Shown here in pieces: positions 20,335-32,589 of a stretch of DNA of 64,000 nt. Under the pieces are notes generated by a model. That model searched no databases and was not told where the DNA came from. It saw only the letters and a list, made by a program, of their open reading frames with translations. Location: contig CP114119.1 in assembly GCA_029959195.1 (NCBI GenBank), forward strand, positions 372,001 through 436,000, read 5' to 3'. The DNA comes from Dictyophora rubrovolvata. Lineage: Eukaryota > Basidiomycota > Agaricomycetes > Phallales > Phallaceae. Within the stretch, counting starts at the first letter, position 1, and every line of letters starts with the position of its first letter. The position numbers and the translations under genes were made by a program.

Positions 20335-23194
20335 ATGCCTTTCTCAGTTGAATTTACAGAACAAACTGAAACTGTACCCTGTGGCCGTGCAAGTTGCCGT
20401 AAACTTGTTCCAAGATTTCAGTTACAGGAAGTTATAAGTGAGGCAAATGGAATGGTTAGTCGCTTCGTGTGTCCTGCATGCTATAAGTATTATGATGGAA
20501 AAACTGCTGCTGGTATGTCCATAAGTCTTTATAATTGGATAAAACAACTTATTGCTATTTAAATATAGCAAGAAATGCAGGGGCTATAGGAAGCTCTGTA
20601 ACTTTGTTCGAGCCAAGGCAAGATATTTGTGTAGGGGCAAATCTCGCTTAAAGAAGTCATAGGTTCTGAGTCTTTTACTACTATTCTGATTAAATAAACT
20701 TTTTTTATAGATGAAGCTGCACCTCCAGTTCGTGCAGTTGGGGCTGGAATATCAAACTTCCAGCAATCTTTCTCCGAACCATCTATTCATTGGGGCCCCC
20801 CTCTTGCTATCCAAAGCAATCAGTTGCAATATTCTGGAGAGCCTCAGCCACAAGTACTCGGATACAGTCTTGCCCATAGTCAGCTATCTCAGCAATTTAG
20901 TAGATATGAAGCCCGTAGCCAACAAATTCATCATTCACAAGATACATTCCCTCTTACTGTCAAACTTGCTTATTGGAGTAATAGTGAAGGAAAAGTCATC
21001 GTTATCAATGTAAGATTTATCTTATTATTAGCTTTCTAAGTATTTAGGATTATCCAGCCTGTTACCGAAACCTGTGGCCAAGTTGATATGCATATTGGCT
21101 ATACTGAGCTTTGGTCCCTTACGATTACAACGATTACTCCACGACTTGGGACTTGGTTATCAGGATTCAGCTTGAATCTAGCATTACTTGAGTTACGAGA
21201 CAAGGACTATATTGCTATCAAACTCTTACCTCGCAACTGTATCCAGCATTATTTCCTCACAAGCTCTACCTCTAAAGGGATCGTAAAACTCAAGTCTAAA
21301 AAACTAGAGTTACGACTTATTATGCCTTATATGACTTTCCTTGCAATCGAGGAGCATTTGGAGCATTTGGATTCATCTATTCAGAATGTGTACTCTTTTT
21401 CTATTACATCCACCTCGCAGACTCAGAACTCGCAATCTCAGGAGTATTCAGAAATACAATCATATGAAGGCAATGAAAAGGGAAAGGGAAAGGGAAAGGG
21501 AAAGGGAAAGGGAAAGGGAAAGGGAAAGGGAAAGGGAAAGGGAAAGGAAGAAGGAGAAGGGGAAGGGGAAGGGAAAAGAAAAGAAAAGCAGAAATCTCAG
21601 AGTGAAAGTGAAGGCGAAAGTTCAGAGAAATCATTAGTATTATATACTCCTAAAAAGGTAAGGACAATACTAGCTAAGATTAGTATTGAAGTTTAAGGTC
21701 TTTATTTCAGATAACATCTATACGAAGCACCCACCCTGAGACTAGATCAGCATCTGGTCAAACTATACTCGATATTGTAGACACTCATGAATCTCAGTCA
21801 GCAGTAATCATATCGGAAATGCAAGGACTTTCTCCTTTTAAATCTAGAACTAAGCGAAAGGTATTTTAATTCTAAGAAATATGGTTGCTAAAACTATAGC
21901 TAATTTTTGAGTATAAGGCAGCAGACTTAGATGAAAGTGATAAAAATAATAAAACTCCTCGAGAAAGAACAGCAGTTGTATTTGGGTCTCCTGACTTCTT
22001 GCTGCTGGATAATGCTCTAAAACAGCAAGCTGAATCCAGTGAAGTATTTATTAAAGCTGCTCGTAAGTTGAAATAGTATTGCAATTACTTAATCTCAAAT
22101 CTCATCTATATACTTAGTACCAATTGGAACTCTGTACCTTGTGAATGGATTTCTCATTCCAAGGCAATCATTAACCGAACTCCTTTCTAATCCCACCTTA
22201 CTTAATCCTGGCCAGTTCAAAGAAGGAGGTATCTTCGGTACTCTTGATGTCAATTTCAAGAAAATGGTCGGAGATATGTCAGGCTTGTTCAAAACTACAC
22301 ATATGGGATGCCTTCAACCAAATGATACAGGGGTCGAAGGAGGTTTTCCTTGGAAGATGAATATTGCTATAAAATGACCTTATAATTCCGAATCTAACGA
22401 TAATACTAGATCTATATTAAGCTATAAAAAAGGCCAATGAGGAAAGCCTACAACTCGGCGATATGTTTTTGGGACTGAATTGCATGAAATAATCCAGGAA
22501 ATTCGATGTCTTATTTGGGGCGATGCTTTGATGGATCTTGTTTATAAATTCATAGAACAGCAGATAAAGCAGCAAGGCCAACCCCCTTTCTTGATTCCTA
22601 CCATGCAATTTGTTTGTTTTGCTGTTATCGTGGCAAGATCTCCTGAAAACATAGCTCTTCTTGCCGAAGAATTTATTGAAGGGGACTATCTGAAGTATAT
22701 GGACAATCGTCTCCCAGTTCCTCTCAAGGATATAACTGATCCTGATGAATTATATCGTGCAAATTTCTTGGCTTTTTCCCAGCATATTCAGTGGAAGAAA
22801 ACAAAAGGAAGAGTTTTTGTAACTGATTTTCAAGGTATGTTTACCTATAATTTATTACTATACAATATTTTAAATAGCTTGCTAGGGAATGATACTTTAT
22901 TGACAGATCCTCAAATTCTTACCCATCCATAAGTTCTACAGCTAGTATTAACTAGAAAGGCAATTTTCTAAATGTATTGGATTTAGTGATCTTGGTGGAA
23001 ATCTTTTTGGGCATGGAAATATTGCAGGAAGCTTTGTTAATTTTCCGAAGGAACATATCTGCAATCAATTCTGTCAATTTTTTAATTTAGGCCCACCTGA
23101 AGAGCTGGATGGAAACGAGTCATTGACAGCAGGTGCTGGAGATAACGAGGATGTTCCTATTCCTGTTCCAGAAGAAGAATGCGAAACAATATGA
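20335..23194 (+). pseudogene. Alpha-kinase (MHCK/EF2K type) gene of the transposon, interrupted
   Basis: Exon chain: 20335-20512, 20711-21009, 21058-21657, 21711-21860, 21917-22062, 22118-22834, 22886 onward. The N-terminus has paired cysteines (CGRASC, CPAC) like a small zinc finger. A linker holds a long Lys-Gly tract from a GGGAAA repeat. The kinase domain shows SGLFKTTHMGCL and IAIK (probable ATP-binding Lys), LLTDPQI, the glycine-rich GGNLFGHGNIAGSF, and the zinc site HICNQFC near the end, all hallmarks of alpha-kinases. Two in-frame TGA codons (22375-22377, 22438-22440) and a TAA (22930-22932) interrupt it with no usable GT donor near the first two; each could come from a C-to-T change (CGA or CAA). 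A frame change or unseen intron separates 22930 from the block starting near 22960. Likely inactive as it stands. Confidence 0.7.
21475..21549 (+). repeat. GGGAAA hexanucleotide microsatellite
   Basis: About twelve in-frame GGGAAA units encode alternating Lys-Gly within the alpha-kinase linker, followed by a looser purine-rich tract to about 21600. Length variation here would not shift the reading frame. Confidence 0.9.
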
Positions 23195-23713
23195 TGTGTT
23201 TATTTGTTAATAATAGCTCTATACTTTCGATAATTTTCCTGTAGCAAAGTTTAAAAAAACTGAGATCGTTTTACAAGATATCTTGTGCCTATTATTAATA
23301 TTTATTTAACATATGGTGGTATATATAATCTAACTTATTGTATTGAAACTTGTTTGTTGGGACTCTAAAAAATCGGAAAATCCTATGGGTAGCTTAAAGT
23401 ATCTATCAAGCCGAAGTATCCCGAGCTTAAGCAAAAGTGCCGAATTGGAGCTGACCAGAAATGTACACCATAGTTACTCAAAAAAAATTTATATGATTTA
23501 TTAAAGAAATATTTCTAGAAATTCTCCTTAAAAATTCATCCCTGACCGAGAACAACCGATGGGTGAAACGGACAGCAAAACGGCTGCCGTTTCGCTCAGT
23601 TCAGTGAAACGCCTCTTGAGGCGTTTCACTCGTTTCGCCGTTTCACCAGCCATTTCACTGAAATCGAAACAGACAGCGAAATGGCCTTGAAACGGCCTAC
23701 TCTGACATCCCCT
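23195..23713 (+). repeat. Right subterminal region and terminal inverted repeat
   Basis: It holds the 35-bp inner inverted block (23443-23479), a 28-bp palindrome at 23603-23630 (AGTGAAACGCCTC, then TT, then its complement) and several GAAAC/GTTTC motifs, then the 49-bp tip ending CATCCCCT at 23713. This mirrors the left end in motif content but not in exact order. Confidence 0.8.
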
Positions 23714-24530
23714 AATGCCTTGGCCTCAAAACCTCTTCCCATGGGACAAATTTTCCTTTCTTCATGTAACATCAACTGTAGAATATCTTTTGGGTTGTAC
23801 TATGTACGAATAAATTGTTGAATGATTATTTTACACAAGTCAGTCCGGAATGGTTTTTTCACGATTCGTACTATGTAGCCAAGTCTCACGCATTCCAGCC
23901 TTCATTTCATTTTCTCCATTAAATATCCTAATTTTTTTCTCTTCATAAATCCTTTGTTTGCATCAAGTCTCGAGGTCAACTGCCGTATTAGATATTCACG
24001 ACATAAGGTCAGTGGCAGCGTCGAACCTCTAGTACACTGTGACCAACGCGTTACTGAAATCATTTAGGCTGTCCAACCTCTATATATTTATACCCACACA
24101 TCCCATCTCCCAAAACAGTCAACTATAAAAAGGCTAGCCCCATAAATTTCCCTGGATCCTCGGACACCGACGACACCAACACCAACAGCTCTGAGATGAG
24201 AAGAAACAAAAATCAAAAACAGGAACAATTTCAACAGTGCTTATTATTTATATTCTATTTCTATTTTCAGTCGGTGGCGTTTACATCATACATGTGATTA
24301 TTATTTCATGATCAATCGTAAGTCCTTCTATTATATCCGTCAATTGCGTTGTTACATGTTGTTCAGTGACTGACAGCCATGGGAGGATTAAGTACGAGGA
24401 TTGTGTGGTGCTCTCATCATATGATTTTTGAGTGAGTGAAACGAACTGTTGTAGTGGCCGGATTCAGGACTCTTTATATTATGCCTTCTATTCCATAACC
24501 TATTATTAATCCCATCTACACGCACGCACA
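23714..24530. other. Intergenic DNA upstream of the carboxylesterase
   Basis: AT-rich non-coding sequence with no supported exon. The 24080-24530 part presumably contains the promoter and leader of the following gene; a TATATATTTATA run is near 24080. Confidence 0.4.
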
Positions 24531-26531
24531 ATGCATCTCCAAATCCTCTTCCTCACACTCCTCACAACCCTCCACCTAACCAAAAGCCAAACTACAACCT
24601 CCAACAACGGAACAACAATCCAAACACAACAAGGACCCATCACAGGAACCCTCCTAATAACCCCAGATGCCCAACCCCGCGTCCGCCAATTCCTAGGGAT
24701 CCCCTATGCATCTGCCAAACGGTGGCAAGCACCCCAATTACCCCCGAAACGGAGTTCAACGTCACCTCCCCTAGACGCCTCGGGTTTCGGACCGTCGTGT
24801 CCTCAGTCGTTGACACCCGTTATAAATGAATTTTTGAGTCTTACGGGATCGGGTGGACAGGGAAGTTCGCAGGAGTCAGAGGAGTGTTTGAGTGTTAATG
24901 TTTGGGCTCCTAGCGTTGATAGACCTCAGAGTACGGCTGTTATGATTTGGATTTATGGGGGTAGTTTCACATACGGCACGGTAAGAAATAAAAATGATCA
25001 ACTTACATACATACATACACACTTACATTTACTCTATTTTTCAGACTGACTTCAACTATTATATCGGCGAAAATATCGTACGAGACAACGATGACATTAT
25101 TGTCGTTTCTTTAAATTATCGCACAAACATATTTGGACAGCCGAACGCGCCTCAGCTGGTTAACCCAACGAACTCCCAAAATTTCGGTTTATTAGATCAA
25201 AAAGCGGCCATTCAATGGGTTTCGGATAATATTGCTGCGTTTGGTGGGGATCCTGAGCGGATTATTATATTCGGAGAGAGTTCTGGTGCTATATCTGTTG
25301 ATGCGTATGCGTATGCTAATCCGGATGATACGATCGTGAAGGGTGCGCGAATAATTGTTTTTTTTTGGAATGTAGCAATGACAAATGTTTCAGGTATAAT
25401 CCAAGAATCTGGAAGGTGAGTTGTTAATAATTCATAATATGTATTTTCTTAGTCCGTTTTAAAAAAGTCTTGCTGGAAATTCAATTTTAGCACCTCAGGC
25501 ACCAGAGTCAACTTCCGTAGTTTCTTGGACTGAAGTTGCAACGTCAGTAGGCTGTGGGGATCGTAAGTCCTGAATCCTGATTCAAGCTATTTTTTACGAC
25601 CATTAAATTCCATTAGTTGCTGATCCTTTACAGTTCGCTTGTATGGGATTAATACCTTTCCAGGAACTCGAGAATGTGGTCATTGCACTGGAAGCTACTT
25701 TTGCACCAGTTCCTGATGGTCAGTACACTAAACTGTTGTCAATTCTGATAAATAAATAATTACATACTTGTAGGCATAACATACTTTGACGATACAAATG
25801 AACGATCCGCAGCTGGAAACTTCCTAAAAGTGCCTTTATTAGTGGGAAGCAACGCTCAAGAAGGGGATATATTTGTTGTCTCTCTTGAAGTTCTAGAACT
25901 TGGCGGATCAATTCCGGGTCTGACACAAGAAGGAAGTGCTGATATTACGGAGGTGATATGAAAAAAAAGTGCTGTCAATATCAATATCTAATTGGTCTGT
26001 TTGTTGTTCTACTCAGCTGTTATTCAACTGTCCGGCTAGTATAACTGCTGCGGGAAGAGTAGCAGCACAAGTTCCGACCTACCGATATCGTTACGAAGGT
26101 GACGTTTGCGTTTTTGTTACTACTTTATCATACTCACACTCGTAATGACAGCTGTATTCCCTGACATGACGAACAACCGCCCCGATCTTGGAGCGTACCA
26201 CTCATCCGAAATACCCATCGTCTTCGGAACGTACAACTCGTCCGCATTCACAGCAGCCGAACCAGCCACCAAAGTGGAAATCGCCCTCTCACAATACGTT
26301 CAAAGCGCCTGGGTAGCATTTGCGCGTGATCCCGCGAACGGACTGGCGAATGGGCCTTTTGGATGGCCTTTGTATAGTCCTAATACGACGAGTATAGCAC
26401 GGCTCGGGAGTGCTGATAATCAGACGGGAGTCGTGTTTGGTTCGAGTGAGATGTTTGATGTTGGGTGTGATGCCACGGAAGCGGAGCTGTCGTTGGTTGA
26501 AGAGGTTTTTGCTTTGACGTTTACTTTTTGA
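24531..26531 (+). CDS. Secreted type-B carboxylesterase/lipase
   Basis: Alpha/beta-hydrolase of the carboxylesterase B family, hydrolysing carboxylic esters outside the cell. Signal peptide MHLQILFLTLLTTLHLTKSQ, then the family start VRQFLGIPYASAKRWQAPQ, the SEECLSVNVWAP motif, an oxyanion-hole segment IWIYGGSF, and the nucleophile elbow FGESSGA with the catalytic Ser. The catalytic His lies in GAYHSSEIPIVFG near the C-terminus. Short introns split the gene (for example 24980-25044 and one ending near 25472 that restores GSLAGNSILAP). The acid residue is expected in the region around 25860-26040. No break is seen. The two tandem paralogues at 56568-58449 and 61344-63278 are closer to each other than to this one. 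Confidence 0.9.
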
Positions 26532-27274
26532 TGACAGGCGTGGTGCTGGTGCTGGTGCTGGTGCTGGTGCGGGTGCGGGTGCGGGTGCGGGTGCGTGTAC
26601 CGGTGACGGTGATTATTGTTGTTACACGTCTACGTGTCATTTTGTTACAAGTCAGAAAGATGCCTGAGAAGGAGGTTTGTGCGCCCGTTGTGGGAATGTC
26701 TTGGTGATTCATGCTTGTGATGAACCACGGTCCACGATGCATGGTGCAGTCATATGGACCGCAAAAGAAGATTTGGTTCCTCAAGATCGGTTACGACCAA
26801 AATGGGCCCTTGGACAGTACACACCACAGCATAATATTGCAGGGTCGAAAACGTGTAATGACATGTGCGGTCACCTGACTTAATTGCCCAACGTAATCGT
26901 CCAATAAATAAATACCACATGGACAAACAGAAACTGAAAATCAAGAAAGCCTATTTTCTGGAAACTATATATATATAAAATGAAATTTTGAGCTCGAATG
27001 TTTTTTTGACGACACAGCTTAAATCTGATTTCGGCATTTGCCATTTACAAAAAAAAGTTTTTTGGTTTTGTATTTTTTTTCTTGTTGCACGTGACCAATA
27101 GTTACAGCTATTTCGCTGTATCCGGGCGCCGAACGGCGGGTGAGGGCCAAGGCGAAAGGTTTGCGTCCAATCCGCCGCCAAACTCTCACCTTGCTCCCTT
27201 CTCCATCATCCCCATCCCCATCCCCATCTCCCCGTCAGTGGCCAGTTCAGTCCTCCCCGCAACTCAACCCAACC
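26532..27274. other. Intergenic DNA with a GGTGCT/GGTGCG microsatellite
   Basis: A GGTGCT/GGTGCG hexanucleotide tract runs from about 26542 to 26603 just after the esterase stop. The remainder is non-coding; the last 150 bp is C-rich and is probably the leader of the next gene. Confidence 0.5.
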
Positions 27275-28755
27275 ATGGCACTCGTCACACATCCTATATA
27301 TGCCAAAGACTGGTCGTTCTCCTCATCATCACCCACAACTTCTTTCGATGCGCCGCCACCGTACAGCCTCGCCGAATCCCTATCAACATCATCCCACGTT
27401 GTTCAGCCGTCATCTGCTCCCGCTGTCCAACAACCTTCGACTAATAACAACAACAGGAAAGGTTCCAACAAGAGACGCGCGCAGGAATTGGGATTAGAAT
27501 GGGATGAAGAAGATAGACGCATTTCTGTCTGGTCACATGTTGCAGCACCGTCATCATCATCATCAACAACAACATCAACAGCGACAGCATCGTCATCTTC
27601 GACCTCGACTTCGTCGACAGCGCTCACTTGCACAAATGGGAGCAAAAAGGCTAAACTGTCCGACTCAGAAGACAACAACAAAGACATCGACAGGTCTATC
27701 GCTTCAGCAGCAGCAGCAGCCTCCGTTTCTCCCAAAATGGAACACGTTCTCTTGTTCCTCGTTGATGCTTTAACAAATGTATGTGCTCCGGCGCCACAGA
27801 ACCAGTCTTCGTCTCCGTCGCCTTCCCAATTATCATTATCATTATCATCCCCTTTGCTTCTTCTTCCAGCGCCAACGTCGACGTCAACGGCGACGTCACA
27901 ATCAACTCCGTTGTTGGTTATAGAACCTGCGCCTGCGGATGATGGTGATGATGGTAAATCCAGATCTGAACCTACCCTACTCCAACCCGTACTCGTACCT
28001 GTACCCCTACCCGAATCCGAACCAGACGCAGACGTAGATACTGCGTCGCACCCACACCCATCAACACTACCACCACTATCACCAACATCACCACCACGGG
28101 TTAGACCCATAAAGTCGCTCACACTCCCGACATCGCCTCTATCAGACTCGGAAGATCGCGCGCCGTATGTGCGCAAGACGTTCGTTGTCCGACAAGCATG
28201 TGATGCGCGCACCGAGCAAAAGCTAGGTCGTTGGGTCCTCGCCAAGAATCATTTTTTAAGGTACTCCTCAACCTATTCATCTCTGACTCTTTTTTTCTAA
28301 TTCAATCTTTTAGTGTGCGTTGTTTGGACCCGAGAACGCAAAGTATTGAATGGCAACGTTCACTACGCAGTATAGGCTGGGAACCTCTCCACCCGTACTT
28401 TCAAGCGCAAGCAGAAGCGGAATTCGAAGCTGCTGCCACCGCAGCAGCGGCAGAAGTCGCCCACCATCATCATCATCATCAGCTCAACAACACCCTCTCC
28501 GAATGGATCGAAGACGATTTCGACGTCGAGTACGAAAACGAAGGTGAAAGCGAATATATCGGAGACGAAGAAGAAGAAGAATATTGGGGAAATGAAGAAG
28601 AAGAAGAAGAAGAAGAAGAAGAAGAAGAGGGAGATGTAGAGTTTGAGTTGCCGAGACAGAATGCACTTGAGGGTGTTCATACGGGTGTTTGGGATTCGGG
28701 GATTTCGCTTGCTCCGACTCCGGCAGAGCTGTCGCTTGATGACTGTCGATGCTAA
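27275..28755 (+). CDS. Ser-rich, acidic-tailed hypothetical protein
   Basis: Two exons, 27275-28260 and 28314-28755, joined across a 53-nt intron (GTACTC...TTTTAG) to give NHFLSVRCLD. The N-terminal half is Ser/Thr/Pro-rich and low in complexity, with a basic NKRRAQELGLEWDEEDRR segment and a KKAKL basic patch that could act as a nuclear signal. A conserved-looking block follows (YVRKTFVVRQACDARTEQKLGRW and IEWQRSLRSIGWEPLHPYF), then a His run and a long Glu tract. No known domain is recognised. A truncated copy of the first exon is fused into a chimeric frame at 33970-34623, minus strand. Function unknown; a nuclear location is inferred only from composition. Confidence 0.75.
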
Positions 28756-31700
28756 TACATACCTGCCTCTTTCCACCGGCGTTGGGCGCTGTACTCACCC
28801 CCTTTTTCCCCTTTCATTTATGCATTATCTATGTCTCTATGCCGTATGCCGTATGACCACCTACCTATATGTTCCCCATCTTCATTCCTTTCGTTCAGCA
28901 CAACAAGAGTACCAGCGACCCCCCTCCACCTCCAGCATTCACGGAAGACACCATTGTTTATACAGATTCTATTATTCCTTTTGGTTTTATCTATTTCTTT
29001 TTTCTTCTTTTGACTCTCTGCGCTATTATGTATTTTTTATATTATGTTACTTATTTTTTTTTGTATGTATTTTTACCGATATCATCATTACCCGCGAATA
29101 AAAAGAAGCTTTTTCTAAACTATGGTTTTTTTTAGAAAGAAGACGGTGTTGTTATTATCAATAGCATAGCTGGTGTTACTGTTATTTCTTAAGAGGTGAT
29201 TCACCTGGTCAGTGTGTCCCCGCGTACAATGGTATCGCCCACTTGAACTTTTAATGCGTCTCTCCCTTTTAGCCCGACGTCGATGATCTTGACTCTTACG
29301 CTGGCACCATTGACGTCACCAGGAAAAATTAACGTAGGGTCATTTGCTGAATTCTGACCCTCAAGTAATTGGAGGATAGCAAAATCCGCTATTTACATAA
29401 CGTATTGAAGAGTTTGGATGCATAGCACCACTTCCTGTTCACGCGCACACGGTGATGGTGCCTACGGACCCGGCACTTGAGCTTGCAATTAAGCATTAAT
29501 GCCCCGAGGGAGAGGCAAACCTAGTACTAGCCGATGTCCCCAACTCCACATTAACCCCCCCCCCCATCCAACTGGCTCGTCTCGAATTGTAATGATTTGG
29601 AGACATTGGTATTGTCCTGTTGAAGTCTAGGGGATGACTGTGATATGAACGGTGGCGAAAAACATGTTAGTTATCGTAAGAACTCACATGACAGACTCCT
29701 CTGCAATGCCTTTAATGACCGACTATTCAATTGGATCAGACAAGGAGTTGGGGACGATTTCTGAAATGCCAGAAAGAAGGAAAGTGCGTGAATAACAAGG
29801 TCTCATATTCCCAGCTAAGTAACATAAAAAACTCACCACATATTTTCTTCAAAAGCACGTCGAGTGCCTGGGTGACTAGGACGGCGTCAGCATCATCCCT
29901 GCTCAGGGTACTCGATTGTTCGTCGGTAACGGTAGTCTGATGTTGCATTGTAAGATGTATACATGTGTGCTATTCAGTTGTCCTGCGGAACCTAATGTTT
30001 TTTAAGCAAAATCTACCAAACTCGTTATCTCCACATTTACGCATGTCACAAACCTGTCAGTGTGGTATTAATGCACTGTATATCTGGGCTTTTTTTTGAA
30101 TACATTTATCGAGTTCAACCTTAAAGATTAATAAACCCTTATTTTGATCATATATACAATGCATTATGAGCCATCTTTCGAAGATTTTAATTTCTTCGTG
30201 AAGGGATCTCTGGGGGAATATACAGTCCAGGACTCGGGTGAATATTTGACTACCCTTTTCGGTGTTTCTGCGACAGTGGTAAACCCGATTATTCTGACGG
30301 GAGCGGATCCTTTGGAAATAGGTTATCTCCTTCTTGTTTCCATCTAGTACCTTTAGAGTTTCTCTTTTCCCCACCGGCGTTCAATGGGCGCTGGAGGATC
30401 CGTACCAGTGACGACGTCCATCAGCGACAAATATGAGCAGACAAACACGGTTTTCATTTACACCATTATGGCCGGCGATTCGCGATAGGCACTTTGCATA
30501 TATGTTCTCAAGGATCTTCAGGTTAGCCTAGTCGCATTCTCGAATCTAGACGCACAATACAATGGAAAGTGATTGTTGTCTTCCCAAAGCCAATGAAGCA
30601 CGGACTTGAGATGAATTGTTATTGAAAACTGGATTATGAGCAGTGGAACGGAGATTATTTAAGAATCAAGCGACAGCACTAAAATGTCATCAGAGAATTA
30701 ATTCAGATGAAATGGTACTAGTTAGATACGTACCCACTGGATACCGTCTCTTATAAACACTAATATATACATTGGAGGGGATTCGTGTTGTAGTCCTAAC
30801 CTCCATGATCTATTAAGTAAGAATCCGAAAAGAATGCTTTGGTATTAGCTGAGCATGCCGATCCTAGTAGGGCAAGAGAATTTGAAGGTCAGTGGTTGAA
30901 ATTTAAACAGTGTGCGTAGATACATACCATAAGATTCAATTGCCAGCTTGTGAGGGTAATCTACTGAGACACAATTCTTTTCAAAGAGAATATTCAGTTG
31001 CGATATCGGATTTAGGACAGTTCTGTAAAGTGGCAAGAAAATGATGGCGAGTGGAAAAATTGGCTGTTTCCCTTCCCAGCCAATAAAAAGAATTAAACGA
31101 TCAATATACATAATGCGAAAGCTAATTAAAGGTACCATGATTCGTTTGTGCAGGTTGTTGCGCGCGAAAACGCCGTACAAGGAGAAACAGTAGAAATTGA
31201 CGCTTCGGGCTTAGTACTAACCGAGCCGGAATAACCAATACTCGCACAGCCCGTCCCTCTTATATGCGCCGACATTGTGTTCCCTAAGACAATTATAAAG
31301 GCCGTGTCACGTTTTTTCTTGGTTTCACATTCCATTTTCATGTTTTCTCCCTATTTTACATTTTAATCACTCGGCGAAACCCTTTTCCTTTCTCTTAAAT
31401 TCCAATCCCCAGACCATGCATTCATTTTCCACATGGTCTTACCTCGTTTTGTTCACATTTAGATCACAAGTGTTCCGTTTTTCACTCGGACACTGAGTTA
31501 CTCATGTATATAAAATCCGCGGTTTTAAGACCAAAAATATCATCAAATTCCTTAGTTTTGTATCGCAGCTTTTCCCTCAGTCTGAAATTGAGCAAATAAG
31601 CTTTATTTCTACTCCTCTATATTTACAATTCCTATCCTACACTATTTTCCCTGACTCGCACTTATCACTTGGTTCCCTTTCCTTCCTGTTCACTCCTGTT

Positions 31701-32589
31701 GCGCACGTATCAAGGTAGACGGAGATATAAGCAACAGGAGCAATCCAGAGCCAGGACTGAAATCGAGGGAAATCAAGGAAATCAAGGATTTTGAATAAAC
31801 ATACTTTCGTACTGATGTAGACGTCGATCCATGGGAATACTTGTATCAAAGAGACAAAAAAGGACAAATGGCAGGTCTTTGGGCCGTTCCGAGGCCGCCT
31901 AACCAGACATCCTTTGCGCAACGAGTTCCGGGGTTCCGTAGAACTCCTCAAGGTGGGAAGGCCACGAATACTGGTCGAAAAAACCTATATGAATAGATAC
32001 GTAAGCATATAATCGGCGTACAGTAGTAAATTGAAAACGGATTATGTAGAGAGACACTACGCCAGTAATAGAATTCCAAAAACCCCGGAGGGTCAATAGA
32101 AAACTGATGGTTCATTTCCAGATTGCTCCTTGACCGTGGACATTGAAAGTCATCTCTCTGCGGCCCAAAGTCAATCCTTTGGGATGGAAACCAGTAAAAT
32201 AAGTTGAAGACGCACCGTCCGCTGTCATTTGTGTTTATAATAATCAAACACTGCGTATCGACGTGGATTGGATATAAACACGTCGTGCAATCACTGATTC
32301 AGAGGTATTGTTTCAGGTGACGATTCCTGAGAATAGGCTGGTCTAAAAATAGTGATAAAAGATATTCTACAAATATTCCCCACTTACAAAAAAGCAAGAG
32401 AATGTTGGTCCTCTCCTTCCATGTTACGATTTTTTTATAGTCAAGATAGGTCAGCTAGAGACGTGCATTGTCATCTGCCTCCCTTCCAACACCATCTTTG
32501 GGGTTTCTCCCCTCATAATGCCATGAGCTTCGTACGCGTGCTAATACATCTATACAATACATCTATGAATATACAGGCTTATTCTTCTT
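28756..32589. other. Long gene-poor region
   Basis: No complete gene is supported. The minus strand at about 29205-29400 has an open stretch ending VKIIDVGLKGRDALKVQVGD that reads like an exon of an unknown protein. Sequence at about 29990-30140 is related to 39510-39650, a dispersed relic beside a NACHT fragment. A poly-C run lies near 29567. Confidence 0.4.
29205..29400 (-). other. Possible orphan exon
   Basis: The minus-strand frame reads ADFAILQLLEGQNSANDP, then a hydrophobic stretch and VKIIDVGLKGRDALKVQVGD, ending at a stop near 29207. It has protein-like composition, but I know no family for it and find no partner exon, so it may be a gene relic. Confidence 0.2.

Larger units (their letters stand above)
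16483..23713 (+). mobile_element. 7.2-kb TIR DNA transposon carrying DDE transposase, TET-like dioxygenase and alpha-kinase
   Basis: The left tip AGGGGATGTCAGAGTAGG and the right tip, read in reverse complement, agree over about 49 bp with few differences. A further inverted match of about 35 bp lies inside each end (16656-16692 and 23443-23479). AAT flanks both ends (16480-16482 and 23714-23716), a candidate 3-bp target duplication; if the tips are counted from GGGG, a 2-bp TA is equally possible. Three genes fill the interior: dioxygenase (+), transposase (-), alpha-kinase (+). No reverse transcriptase, capsid or protease gene is present, so this is a plain DNA transposon. The family cannot be named with certainty; the transposase belongs to the integrase-like (rve-fold) DDE group. 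Confidence 0.85.

Noticed and set aside
21341-21637. Alternate frame rich in Arg-Glu over the GGGAAA repeat
   Set aside because: Any frame of a simple repeat stays open; the Lys-Gly frame continues correctly spliced exons.
27403-28245. Long minus-strand frame opposite the Ser-rich gene
   Set aside because: It is an antisense shadow of a low-complexity coding exon; the plus-strand frame has a valid splice and the conserved blocks.
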